Below the pieces are notes generated by a model that worked only from the letters and a program-made list of their open reading frames with translations, did not search any database and had not been told where the DNA came from. Of a stretch of 49,089 nucleotides of DNA, positions 9,731 to 16,310 are shown piece after piece. Each line of letters starts with the position of its first letter. Within the stretch, counting starts at the first letter, position 1. The position numbers were made by a program, and so were the translations under genes. This stretch comes from Methylococcaceae bacterium (lineage in GTDB: Bacteria; Pseudomonadota; Gammaproteobacteria; Methylococcales; Methylomonadaceae), in the NCBI GenBank assembly GCA_012965425.1, contig DTSI01000133.1:1-49089 (forward strand), in the 5' to 3' direction.

Positions 9731-10576
9731 CTAAGGAGCAATTTCAATAGGGTGATCACCAACTATGCCAGCATTTACACCTACATTGCCTGCTCCTGTA
9801 CACACCGGATGACCAAAACCACCCGTACTTACCCCATCAAGGCCTAGGTCAAAAATAATGTTGTCGCTACCATCGCTATTAACCCCGCTTGGGACATAAT
9901 CTAACCCCAGCGCATCACGAACTCGCCAGGCAATGTTATGGTCGGCACACGAGCTGTCACCACTGACACCAATCGCGCCGATCAATTTCGGCTCATCACC
10001 ATCGCCTAATGTATAAAGCGCCAGACCGCCGCCGAAAACATTGACCCCGCCGATACGGTGATTGACCATAGGGTCATTATGTTGACCAAAATTTCCAGCA
10101 TTACCTTTATAAGCTGTTTTGGTATCGACTGGGTTACTGAATTGTAGGCCAAACAACGAGCCGCCCGGCTGTGTAGGCGCCCATAAATTAGCCGTTGATA
10201 ACGCTAACCCTGGCAAACCAAACGCAATGGCAGTATTGGCCTTTTGCGCCGAGATCACCCGACTGCCCAACCATTGGTCATTAAGCCCCTCGCCTGTTTT
10301 GGTCACCGCACAAACGGTACCGTCAGGCCCGACCACCGTGGCCCACATTTCTAAATCAAAACCGCCATTACTAGATAGATAATCATTTAAAGGGTCATCA
10401 TCATCTGGGTCTTCACCACCAACAAATACAGAGGCATTTAATTGTGCAGTTAAATTTTCGTGGCCACCAATCGCCTCCATCACAGCGTTACAAACTTCAT
10501 CATTATCATCACCCGCTAATAGCGCACCGGAAAATCCTAGTGCACTGACTACCATTAACATTACTATTTTTTTCAT
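9731..10576 (-). CDS. Exported GlcG/HbpS-like (DUF336) protein
   Basis: 281 residues. A clear Sec signal peptide (MKKIVMLMVVSALGFSGALLAG) is followed by an acidic linker and a domain matching the GlcG/HbpS haem-degrading-type fold. The markers are MEAIGGHENLTAQLNASVFV, TVVGPDGTVCAVTKTGE, SAQKANTAIAFGLPG, GGVNVFGGGLALY and the hallmark IGAIGVSGDSSCADHNIAWRVRDALG. In this family the domain binds haem or small ligands; here the substrate is unknown. The protein has acidic Asp-rich inserts (GGEDPDDDDP) and four or more cysteines, in line with an exported form. The start has GAGG 6 nt before the ATG. It is preceded by leader repeat A and ends at its own terminator. Being exported and next to a type II secretion operon, it is a possible substrate (inference). 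Confidence 0.85.
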   Translation of the reverse strand: MKKIVMLMVVSALGFSGALLAGDDNDEVCNAVMEAIGGHENLTAQLNASVFVGGEDPDDDDPLNDYLSSNGGFDLEMWATVVGPDGTVCAVTKTGEGLNDQWLGSRVISAQKANTAIAFGLPGLALSTANLWAPTQPGGSLFGLQFSNPVDTKTAYKGNAGNFGQHNDPMVNHRIGGVNVFGGGLALYTLGDGDEPKLIGAIGVSGDSSCADHNIAWRVRDALGLDYVPSGVNSDGSDNIIFDLGLDGVSTGGFGHPVCTGAGNVGVNAGIVGDHPIEIAP

Positions 10577-10708
10577 CTTCGACCTCGTTCAAGAATTTTT
10601 CTTTTTAAAAACCCTTTACACCTTCTTCTTAATGCCTGGGTTAAACCGATGCGGCCTAACCCTTAAGTGCTTAGGTTGATTCCTATTCCCGCTGAAATAG
10701 TTAAGATA

Positions 10709-10980
10709 GAGTCTAGAGAGAAGGGAATATTTAACTATTGGATTAAAGGACTAGAGGCGGGTTTTTTAACCCTATGGGGAATAGCATAAAAAACAAAAAA
10801 GATTTTAAATCAATAACTTAAAGCATGACCCACGGCACAAAAAAATTCACTCCCAGTAAAAAAAGGCGGTTCAAGGGAGATTAACAGCCATTGCATTTTG
10901 CAAGAGATAAAACTACCCAGTCGCTAACATTCACCATTCGTTTTAACATCATGATTCTGAATATTACCGACAACAACATT
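10709..10980 (-). repeat. Leader repeat, copy A (gene-free stretch 10577-10980)
   Basis: This ~270-bp block is a near copy of 13172-13444 (copy B) and shares its two ends with 16168-16310 (copy C). It begins (plus) with GAGTCTAGAGAG, contains the palindrome-like GGGTTTTTTAACCC at 10759-10772, and ends directly at the stop of the RT remnant. Between the block and the gene start at 10576 there are another 130 bp without a recognisable gene. All three copies lie upstream of a signal-peptide gene read on the minus strand, so a shared promoter or operator is the simplest reading. No clear sigma-70 promoter can be fixed by eye. Confidence 0.85.
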
Positions 10981-11596
10981 TTAGTGTGCGGTTTTTTGTT
11001 TCAACACAAACTTGGCTATGCCTCCTGATAAATAAACATAGTTCCACCATCTGCTGGCCAAATTTTTAAATAACAATTTTTTGCGCAGTTTATGGGTTTT
11101 GTAGTGCTTCAGTATGCCCAGATAAGCATTCATACTGCTTAGGAAAGCCGCCTGCTTCTGCTTGCTGGGTTTCTGCACTAAAACCTGTGCATTTTGTTTT
11201 TGAATCGCATCATAAAAATTGCCCTGAGTGCGCTTAGTAATATAGATGCGGTGTGGTTTGATGACAGTACCTAAAAACTGTACGCCTTTTGAATAATGCT
11301 GCCAATAGATTTTGTTGGGATGTAAGCGCAGCTGTAAATGTTCTAGTAATCTGGCCTTAATCACAGGAATAAGTGATTTCAAAACATCTTTATCTTGATG
11401 CACCAGAATAAAATTATCGACATAGCGACCATAATAGCGAATTTCCAAATCATGCTTAATAAAATGATCAAAGCCATTCATATAAAAGTTGGCAAAAACC
11501 TGGCTGCTCAGGTTACCTATCGGTAAACCGCACTCTGTCGGAACGTGCGATGACTGGCGTGGCCTCTGATACAAAATCAAATAAAGACAGTTGCAT
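10981..11596 (-). pseudogene. Second DGR reverse transcriptase copy with internal deletion
   Basis: The 3' 560 bp (10981 to about 11540) are very close to the 3' half of the RT at 13445-14000, encoding CGLPIGNLSSQVFANFYMN, the DGR-type motif 4, through to the C-terminus KFVLKQKTA. At about 11541-11545 the sequence jumps to the first ~50 bp of the same gene (ATG at 11596, MQLSLFDFVSEATPVIA). Roughly 600 bp coding for the fingers and first palm motifs are missing and the junction changes frame. The catalytic box reads YVDN instead of YxDD (one metal-binding Asp changed to Asn). This is a dead remnant of a tandem duplication. Its upstream flank still carries the spacer hairpin of a DGR. Confidence 0.9.
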
Positions 11597-11616
11597 AGAC
11601 TTTAATCCGTACGAAA

Positions 11617-11648
11617 ACACAGGCAACAAGATCAATTGCTGCCTGTGT
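11617..11648 (-). other. Spacer hairpin, copy A (TR-RT spacer equivalent)
   Basis: ACACAGGCA (11617-11625) pairs with TGCCTGTGT (11640-11648), a 9-bp stem. It is homologous to the hairpin at 14673-14704, but the A-T pair at 11621/11644 replaces the C-G pair there. In this copy the hairpin follows the thrombospondin-repeat gene instead of a template repeat. Confidence 0.75.
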
Positions 11649-11689
11649 GTCTAACGTTAGCTGTATTAGTTTCAACTTAATTTTAAAGT

Positions 11690-13126
11690 TTATTTTTTCT
11701 TTATTTCAATTGTTGATTCACCTTGGAAAAGTCTTCCATTTAGTAATGAACCTTCAATTAACAGATCAAGTTCATCCCCATTACTTGCACCACTAAAAAT
11801 ATCACAAAGTGATGATCTCGATAGATGCATTGTACTATCTGCATCGCCATCATTATCAATGTCACTTAAATGCAACCTATCATGTTTTTCATAAACGTAT
11901 TGATCATTAACACTCAATGAATTTAAATCTATTGAAGAGGCTTCAAACTCTCCATCTGAAAGAACTAGGATTGGAAGAACTGCTTTACTTTTAGGAGATC
12001 CTTTACAATTTAAACTTTCAGGACCAATAAAAAGTGCTGCGTTTAAATAGTCACATTCGTCACCGATTCCATTTCCATCGGTGTCCATCTGATCTGGATT
12101 ATATGCATCGACACAGTTATCACAAACATCTCCTACTTCATCACGGTCAGAGTCCAATTGATCGTTATTTGGAGTTAAAGGACAGTTATCATCCTCATCT
12201 GATATCCCATCATTATCTGTATCAATAAATGCATAATCTAATGCTGTTACCTTAATATTTACCTTGTGCCCCATATCTGAAGATACATCATCTTCAGCTT
12301 CTGAGTAATCTGCATAAAAGAAATTTGGTCTAGAAAGGTCACCATTTGAATTATGTAATGGCGCTAATCCAAATTTTAAAATATTCTCACCTCCACCATA
12401 GTTTTGAAAAACCGATGATCCTCCAGGAGATGGTCGAGAACTAAAACTAATAGTAAAATATTTTGTTCCATAATAGGCTTGAGAAGAAAAGTTTCTTTCA
12501 TGACTAATAACTTCTTCCTTATACTCTCCCACCGTATCTCCGTCGTTATCAACACCTCCACCGTAAACATGTAAACCTATTCTTAATACTGCTTTAGATC
12601 CATCATCAATTCGACCAAGTAACAAACCGGCACTTATTTGAGTGGGAGGAGATTCTGAATTGAATGTTGAAGCTATGCCTCTAATAATATGATTAACATC
12701 AATGTTATAACCTACATCATCAGGATCATTCACAGTGAACTTAATCTCATAACCCACTTCCCTTAAATAAATAAGTGCAAAGTCAGGAGCTTCAGGTTGT
12801 ATAACCTTATGACCCATAAACCATTGAAAGTGAGTGCTAAATGTTGACTCGAGTCCTTCGGTTGTAACACTAGTTGTATCTACAATGTCTGACCTTAACT
12901 CTCTAACCACATAGTTACCTGTTGCTGCAATTTCATCAGGCGATCCTAAATTATTAGTACTAATGTTTGATATAGTGACATTTGCTGCGTGAACCTGTCC
13001 CACGACAATACACGCTAATAAAAAAGCAGAGAGGTTCGGAATCCTGATTTTCATTGCGTAATTTACTATTTGTGTAAGCATAAAAAAAGAATAGGACGTC
13101 CAATCTCGTTTATGTGATTTTTTCAT
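11690..13126 (-). CDS. Exported thrombospondin type-3 repeat (Ca-binding) protein
   Basis: 478 residues from the ATG at 13126, which has GAGGAGG 8-9 nt upstream; an earlier TTG at 13153 has no such site. The N-terminus is a long, basic leader ([11 protein letters not shown]...) before a hydrophobic core and an AXA-like end (VVGQVHA, about residue 47), so another start at the ATG 13054 is possible. Residues ~48-290 form a beta-rich domain I do not recognise, with several YGGG/GGGE patches. Residues ~295-360 hold thrombospondin-3 calcium repeats ([45 protein letters not shown]). A C-terminal domain with a further [10 protein letters not shown] loop ends the protein; a PEP-CTERM-like or sorting tail is absent. 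Codon use (AGA, ATA, low GC) looks more AT-rich than the neighbours, which fits acquisition. It sits between leader repeat B and an RT remnant, where the DGR proper has variable protein, avd and TR. Confidence 0.85.
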   Translation of the reverse strand: MKKSHKRDWTSYSFFMLTQIVNYAMKIRIPNLSAFLLACIVVGQVHAANVTISNISTNNLGSPDEIAATGNYVVRELRSDIVDTTSVTTEGLESTFSTHFQWFMGHKVIQPEAPDFALIYLREVGYEIKFTVNDPDDVGYNIDVNHIIRGIASTFNSESPPTQISAGLLLGRIDDGSKAVLRIGLHVYGGGVDNDGDTVGEYKEEVISHERNFSSQAYYGTKYFTISFSSRPSPGGSSVFQNYGGGENILKFGLAPLHNSNGDLSRPNFFYADYSEAEDDVSSDMGHKVNIKVTALDYAFIDTDNDGISDEDDNCPLTPNNDQLDSDRDEVGDVCDNCVDAYNPDQMDTDGNGIGDECDYLNAALFIGPESLNCKGSPKSKAVLPILVLSDGEFEASSIDLNSLSVNDQYVYEKHDRLHLSDIDNDGDADSTMHLSRSSLCDIFSGASNGDELDLLIEGSLLNGRLFQGESTIEIKKK

Positions 13127-13141
13127 AATTAGTTCCCTCCT

Positions 13142-13162
13142 CAGATTTATCAAATAACTCTG
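13142..13162 (-). promoter_or_regulatory. Leader hairpin upstream of the thrombospondin-repeat gene
   Basis: CAGATTTAT and ATAACTCTG form a 9-bp stem (one mismatch) with a CAA loop. It ends next to the GAGGAGG ribosome site and lies ~10 bp from the start of leader repeat B. A longer hairpin occupies the same position at 16131-16167, without sequence identity, so position rather than sequence is shared. Confidence 0.45.
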
Positions 13163-13171
13163 TCACACGTT

Positions 13172-13444
13172 GAGTCTAGAGAGGGAGGGAATATTTAACT
13201 ATTGGACTAAAGGACTAGAGGCGGGTTATTTAACCCTATGGGGGATAGCATAAAAAACAAAAAAGTTTTTAAATCCATAACTTAAAGCATGACCCACGGC
13301 ACAAAAAAATTCACTCCCGGTAAAAAAAGGCGGTTCAAGGGAGGTTAACAGCCATTGCATTTTGCAAGAGATAAAACTACCCGACTGCTAACCTTCAGCA
13401 ATCGTTTTAACCTCATGATTCTGAATATTACCGACAACAACATT
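13172..13444 (-). repeat. Leader repeat, copy B (gene-free stretch 13127-13444)
   Basis: Closest relative is copy A (10709-10980), with only scattered differences over ~270 bp. Relative to copy C it has an extra ~70 bp (from CATAAAAAAC to the TTCACTCCC region). The palindrome-like core GGGTTATTTAACCC is at 13223-13236. Near its left-hand end (about 13380-13415) it still resembles the 3' end of the luxR gene that borders copy C (both share TAACCTCAT), so the copies seem to derive from the luxR-downstream region. It lies between the RT stop and the thrombospondin-repeat gene. Confidence 0.85.
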
Positions 13445-14652
13445 TTAGGGTGCGGTTTTTTGTTTCAACACAAACTTGGCTATCCCTCCTGATAAATAAG
13501 CATAGTTCCACCATCTACTGGCCAAATTTTTAAATAACAATTTTTTGCGCAACTTATAGGTTTGGTAGTGCTTCAGTATGCCCAGATAAGCATTCATACT
13601 GCTTAGGAAAGCCGCCTGCTGCTGCTTGTTGGGTTTCTGCACTAAAACCTGCGCATTTTGTTTTTTTATCGCATCATAAAAATTACCCTGAGTGCGCTTA
13701 GTAATATAGATGCGGTGTGGTTTGATGACAGCACCTAAAAACTGTACGCCTTTTGAATAATGCTGCCAATAGATTTTGTTGGGATGTAAGCGCAGCTGTA
13801 AATGTTCTAGTAGTCTGGCCTTAAGAACAGGAATAAGCGATTTCAAAACATCTTTATTTTGATGCACCAGAATAAAATCATCGACATCGCGACCATAATA
13901 GCGAATTTCCAAATCATGCTTAATAAAATGATCAAAACCATTCATATAAAAGTTGGCGAAAACCTGGCTGCTCAGGTTACCTATCGGTAAACCACACTGC
14001 GCCGGCGAGTGAAACAAACTCTTATCTGATGGCAAGCCATCCCAGGCACTGCGCTTACTTTTGATGATGCAGTGTTTGGAAGGGTCGTAAAAAATAACCT
14101 AATGACACAGCGATAACAGCAGGGATTTATCATTTTTTAGATATTTTTTCTCAATAAAGTCCTGCAATTCAGCAAACAACAGCGTTTTGTTAATGTGCAT
14201 AAAAAAACCCTTGATATCAAGTTTTAGCACAAAACAATCCTGTGTGTAATTATGAGAACATTGTCGTATAAACCGGTCAATGCGCTGTATGCCGAAATGC
14301 GTGCCCTTGCCCTTGCGACAGGCATAACTGTCATGGATAAAAATTTTTCAAACAAAGGGTTCAGTTTATTGATGATCAGATGATGCACTACCCGGTCACG
14401 AAAGTCGGCGGCGAATATTTCCCGCTTGACCGGCTTGTTAATAATAAAAGCAATAGACTGACCGGGCTGGTAACGGCCATCATTAATTTCAGTGCACAGT
14501 TTAAGCAGATTAGCTTCATAATCCATTTCGAACGCTAAGGCATTAAGGGTGTTGCGTTTATTACTACGGCACTGGGAATAGGCCTCAAACAGGTCGGCAA
14601 GTGCGATAACTGGCGTGGCCTCTGATACAAAATCAAATAAAGACAGTTGCAT
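13445..14652 (-). pseudogene. DGR reverse transcriptase, full length but frameshifted and interrupted
   Basis: From ATG 14652 (MQLSLFDFVSEA) the frame encodes the typical DGR-RT start through REIFAADFRDRVVHHLIINKLNPLFEK. At the homopolymers 14339-14348 one base is missing (T5 where T6 would restore the frame). The next frame gives HDSYACRKGKGTHFGIQ and LKLDIKGFFMHINK (motif A), then an in-frame TAG at 14099-14101 where relatives have a sense codon. Reading resumes with CGLPIGNLSSQVFANFYMN, the SQ-type motif diagnostic of DGR RTs, and the catalytic box, which reads DVDD (RYYGRDVDDF) instead of YxDD. Repaired length would be ~402 residues, normal for DGR RTs. Three independent lesions argue for a dead enzyme. 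It follows TR and spacer hairpin, the classic DGR order. Confidence 0.9.
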
Positions 14653-14672
14653 AGACTTTAATCCGTACGAAA

Positions 14673-14704
14673 ACACCGGCAACAAGGTCAGTTGCTGCCG
14701 GTGT
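14673..14704 (-). other. DGR spacer hairpin between TR and RT
   Basis: ACACCGGCA (14673-14681) pairs with TGCCGGTGT (14696-14704). On the transcribed strand an alternative fold adds GCAAC/GTTGC inside. The second copy at 11617-11648 keeps the stem with a compensatory change (C14677-G14700 against A11621-T11644). The spacer between TR and RT is known in the Bordetella phage DGR to be part of the RNA recognised for cDNA synthesis, so this may be the corresponding RNA element. Confidence 0.7.
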
Positions 14705-14721
14705 GTCTATCGTTAGCTTTG

Positions 14722-14847
14722 TTTAAAACCCCGAACAGCACGTACTCTGTTGGTGTTGTTCTTGTTGTTGTTCTGGTTCCACGCGTTGTTACTATTGTTC
14801 TCCGTAGAACTCCAGTAGTTGTTATTAGCAAAACCACCCACAACGTT
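14722..14847 (-). repeat. DGR template repeat (TR)
   Basis: This 126-bp non-coding segment aligns with the 3' end of the variable protein gene (15384-15533). On the minus strand it starts AACGTTGTGGGTGG and ends GTACGTGCTGTTCGGGG. The middle is packed with AAC/AAT (Asn) codons, the usual look of a TR, because adenines mark the positions to be randomised. About 18 of about 20 base differences to the VR before the 3' end fall on TR adenines. The TR lacks 24 bp (eight codons) that the VR has within the AAC-rich part. An open frame that crosses it is not a gene. Confidence 0.93.
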
Positions 14848-14984
14848 TTATAAAGGCGTTTTAATAAACGCAAGGTCTCTCACGCTTATCTTGGCTTAAC
14901 TGCTCAATATGAACAGTCCCTTTATCGCTTTTAAACAAAAGCATGCTCACTTGCTATCACCGTAACAACAGCAATTCCAGCGTC

Positions 14985-15326
14985 TTACGAGCTGGCATTA
15001 CGCCAACCAGTAACCTGTTTGCCTATGCTGTCCATTAACACCGTTAATTCGGCTTGTTTTTTAAAGGACACGACTTTTAAATCAACACACAGGCGTATTT
15101 CTAACTTAACTAACTCAAACTCATCTAAAAAACGTTCCAACAACTCTTTTTTTTGCGTTGACTTATTGGCACGATAAAGACTCCTCACCAGTTGTAGGGC
15201 ATCACGTTTCATATCTTGCCCTAAGGTGTACTTATACTCTTTGGGAAAATCTTTACTCACGTCAAAAATCTTCAGTATCAGTTTATAAGTATCCCGGTAA
15301 ACCGGTAAATCGTAATAAAGTGCCAT
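14985..15326 (-). CDS. avd: DGR accessory variability determinant, four-helix bundle (Avd)
   Basis: 113 residues, intact, basic and all-helical: MALYYDLPVYRDTYKLILKI, then DFPKEYKYTLGQDMKRDALQLVRSLYRAN, the signature of the bAvd/23S-rRNA-intervening-like four-helix family found in DGRs. Two more helices follow (LERFLDEFELVKLEIRLCVDLKVVS and a final one). In studied DGRs Avd is a pentamer that binds RT and RNA and is needed for cDNA synthesis. The ATG follows GGAGG by three bases. It lies between the variable protein gene (57 bp downstream of its stop) and the TR, in the same direction, so one transcript would cover target, avd, TR and RT. It is the only apparently undamaged part of the mutagenesis machinery here. 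Confidence 0.92.
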   Translation of the reverse strand: MALYYDLPVYRDTYKLILKIFDVSKDFPKEYKYTLGQDMKRDALQLVRSLYRANKSTQKKELLERFLDEFELVKLEIRLCVDLKVVSFKKQAELTVLMDSIGKQVTGWRNASS

Positions 15327-15383
15327 AAGCCTCCAAAAAATCGCCCGCTCCGCGGGAAAGAAAAGAGTTAAATAGATGAATAG

Positions 15384-15533
15384 TTAAAAAGCCCGCACAG
15401 CACGTACTCCCTTGGCGTCGCCCTTGCTGCTGCTGTACTGGCTGCCATTGGTGAAGATCTGGGACCACGCGGTGATACTATTGCCCTGCGTAGAACTCCA
15501 GTAGATGCTACTAGCAAAACCACCCACAACGTT
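15384..15533 (-). repeat. DGR variable repeat (VR)
   Basis: 150 bp at the 3' end of the target gene, running to the stop codon. It matches the TR at 14722-14847 apart from adenine-site changes and a 24-bp block (residues 214-221, NGSQYSSS) absent from the TR. The 3' GTACGTGCTGT stretch is identical in TR and VR and corresponds to the initiation-of-mutagenic-homing region; just beyond it GTG/GTT and GCT/GGT differ, as IMH and IMH* usually do. Confidence 0.93.
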
Positions 15534-16088
15534 ATGTTGTTCATATAAATATTGCAGTTCAAGCTTGGAAGGTAAATGCCAGCAATTAGATGTTGATGGA
15601 AAAATAGTCGTAGAACAGTCCAGTTCAACAGTTATGACGGTGGTGTTATACGATGCCGCAGCTTCGATAGCAGCAAGCCAAATCAGACTCGGATCCTCAC
15701 CATTATTATAATCTCCTACTTGTGCTTCCAAACCATGTTGGCCGGAACCATCGACATAAAATACTATTCCATCATCAGGGCCCGTATCACCCCAATAATA
15801 AACCTCACCTGCCGCAGCATCAGCACCTGCTGGACCTGTATCTCCTTTAGCCCCTGTATCTCCTTGAGGACCAGGTGTTAGAGTAATATTGTTTATTAAA
15901 TCTATAATATATTGATCAGCACTTTCAGCTTCAGCTTTGATTTGTGCTATTTTTCCTTTGCTGTTTTCAGCTTTTCCGTTGACGATATCAATTTCTAGAT
16001 TATCTTCCGCTGCAAATGCGGTATGAGTCAGTACTAAGGATAATCCGATGGATACCGCTAAAGGCTTGAGCCTAAAATTATATTTCAT
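15384..16088 (-). CDS. DGR target: exported protein with collagen-like stalk and DUF1566/C-type-lectin-like variable domain
   Basis: 234 residues. Sec signal peptide at 1-26 (SLVLTHTAFA end); helical segment 30-70; a short collagen-like stretch of GXX triplets at about 73-94 (GPQGDTGAKGDTGPAG). A C-terminal domain of the Lcl/DUF1566 type runs from about 96 to 234, with CWHLPSKLELQYLY and YWSST, and ends in VRAVRAF. That ending is shared by many DGR variable proteins with the formylglycine-enzyme/C-type-lectin fold. Residues 186-234 are encoded by the VR. Positions that differ at TR adenines are 193-195, 202, 205, 206, 209, 211-213, 223-225 and 227, clustered as a ligand-binding surface would be. 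The ATG has GGGAGA 6-7 nt upstream and leader repeat C further up. Likely role: cell-surface or secreted ligand binding (inference). Confidence 0.92.
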   Translation of the reverse strand: MKYNFRLKPLAVSIGLSLVLTHTAFAAEDNLEIDIVNGKAENSKGKIAQIKAEAESADQYIIDLINNITLTPGPQGDTGAKGDTGPAGADAAAGEVYYWGDTGPDDGIVFYVDGSGQHGLEAQVGDYNNGEDPSLIWLAAIEAAASYNTTVITVELDCSTTIFPSTSNCWHLPSKLELQYLYEQHNVVGGFASSIYWSSTQGNSITAWSQIFTNGSQYSSSKGDAKGVRAVRAF

Positions 16089-16130
16089 TTTTTATCTCCC
16101 GACATCAGTTTAAATTTTTTCAAAATTAGT

Positions 16131-16167
16131 TTCCTGTGCAGTTTTATAAAATAAAACTACACAGGAA
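16131..16167 (-). promoter_or_regulatory. 17-bp leader hairpin upstream of the DGR target gene
   Basis: TTCCTGTGCAGTTTTAT (16131-16147) and ATAAAACTACACAGGAA (16151-16167) form a 17-bp stem with one G-T-type pair and an AAA loop. It abuts leader repeat C and lies ~43 bp before the ATG of the variable protein. It may act in the 5' untranslated RNA or as an operator. As a terminator it would lack a proper U-tract on the coding strand. Confidence 0.6.
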
Positions 16168-16310
16168 GAGTCTAGAGAGAGGGGAATATTTAACTATTGG
16201 ACTAAAGGACTAGAGGCGGGTTTTTTAACCCTACGGGGAATAGTAAAAAAAAGACGGTTAAAGGGGGTTATCAGACTTTGCATTTTGCGAGAGATAAAAC
16301 CACCCGACCG
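16168..16310 (-). repeat. Leader repeat, copy C
   Basis: Shares with copies A and B the start GAGTCTAGAGAG, the ATTTAACTATTGGACTAAAGGACTAGAGG region, the GGGTTTTTTAACCC core (16218-16231) and the end TTGCATTTTGCGAGAGATAAAAC. It lacks the ~70-bp middle insert of A and B. It starts exactly at the luxR stop codon and runs toward the DGR target gene, so it is the whole luxR-target intergenic region. Confidence 0.8.

Noticed and set aside
14339-14348. Programmed frameshift in the RT
   Set aside because: The zero-frame codons AAA TTT TTA do not form an X XXY YYZ slippery site, and a later TAG and catalytic changes make decay more likely.
10981-14652. Group II intron reverse transcriptase/maturase
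   Set aside because: The RT has the DGR-type GLPIGNLSSQ motif, no maturase or endonuclease domain, and a TR/VR pair beside it; no intron ends were seen.
14688-14873. Short Thr/Arg-rich open frame across the TR
   Set aside because: It is the TR read in another frame; its low-complexity look comes from the AAC repeats, and there is no ribosome site.
15283-15711. Overlapping open frames on both strands in the variable protein gene
   Set aside because: Shadows of the target gene and VR; the signal-peptide frame 15384-16088 has the ribosome site and family motifs.
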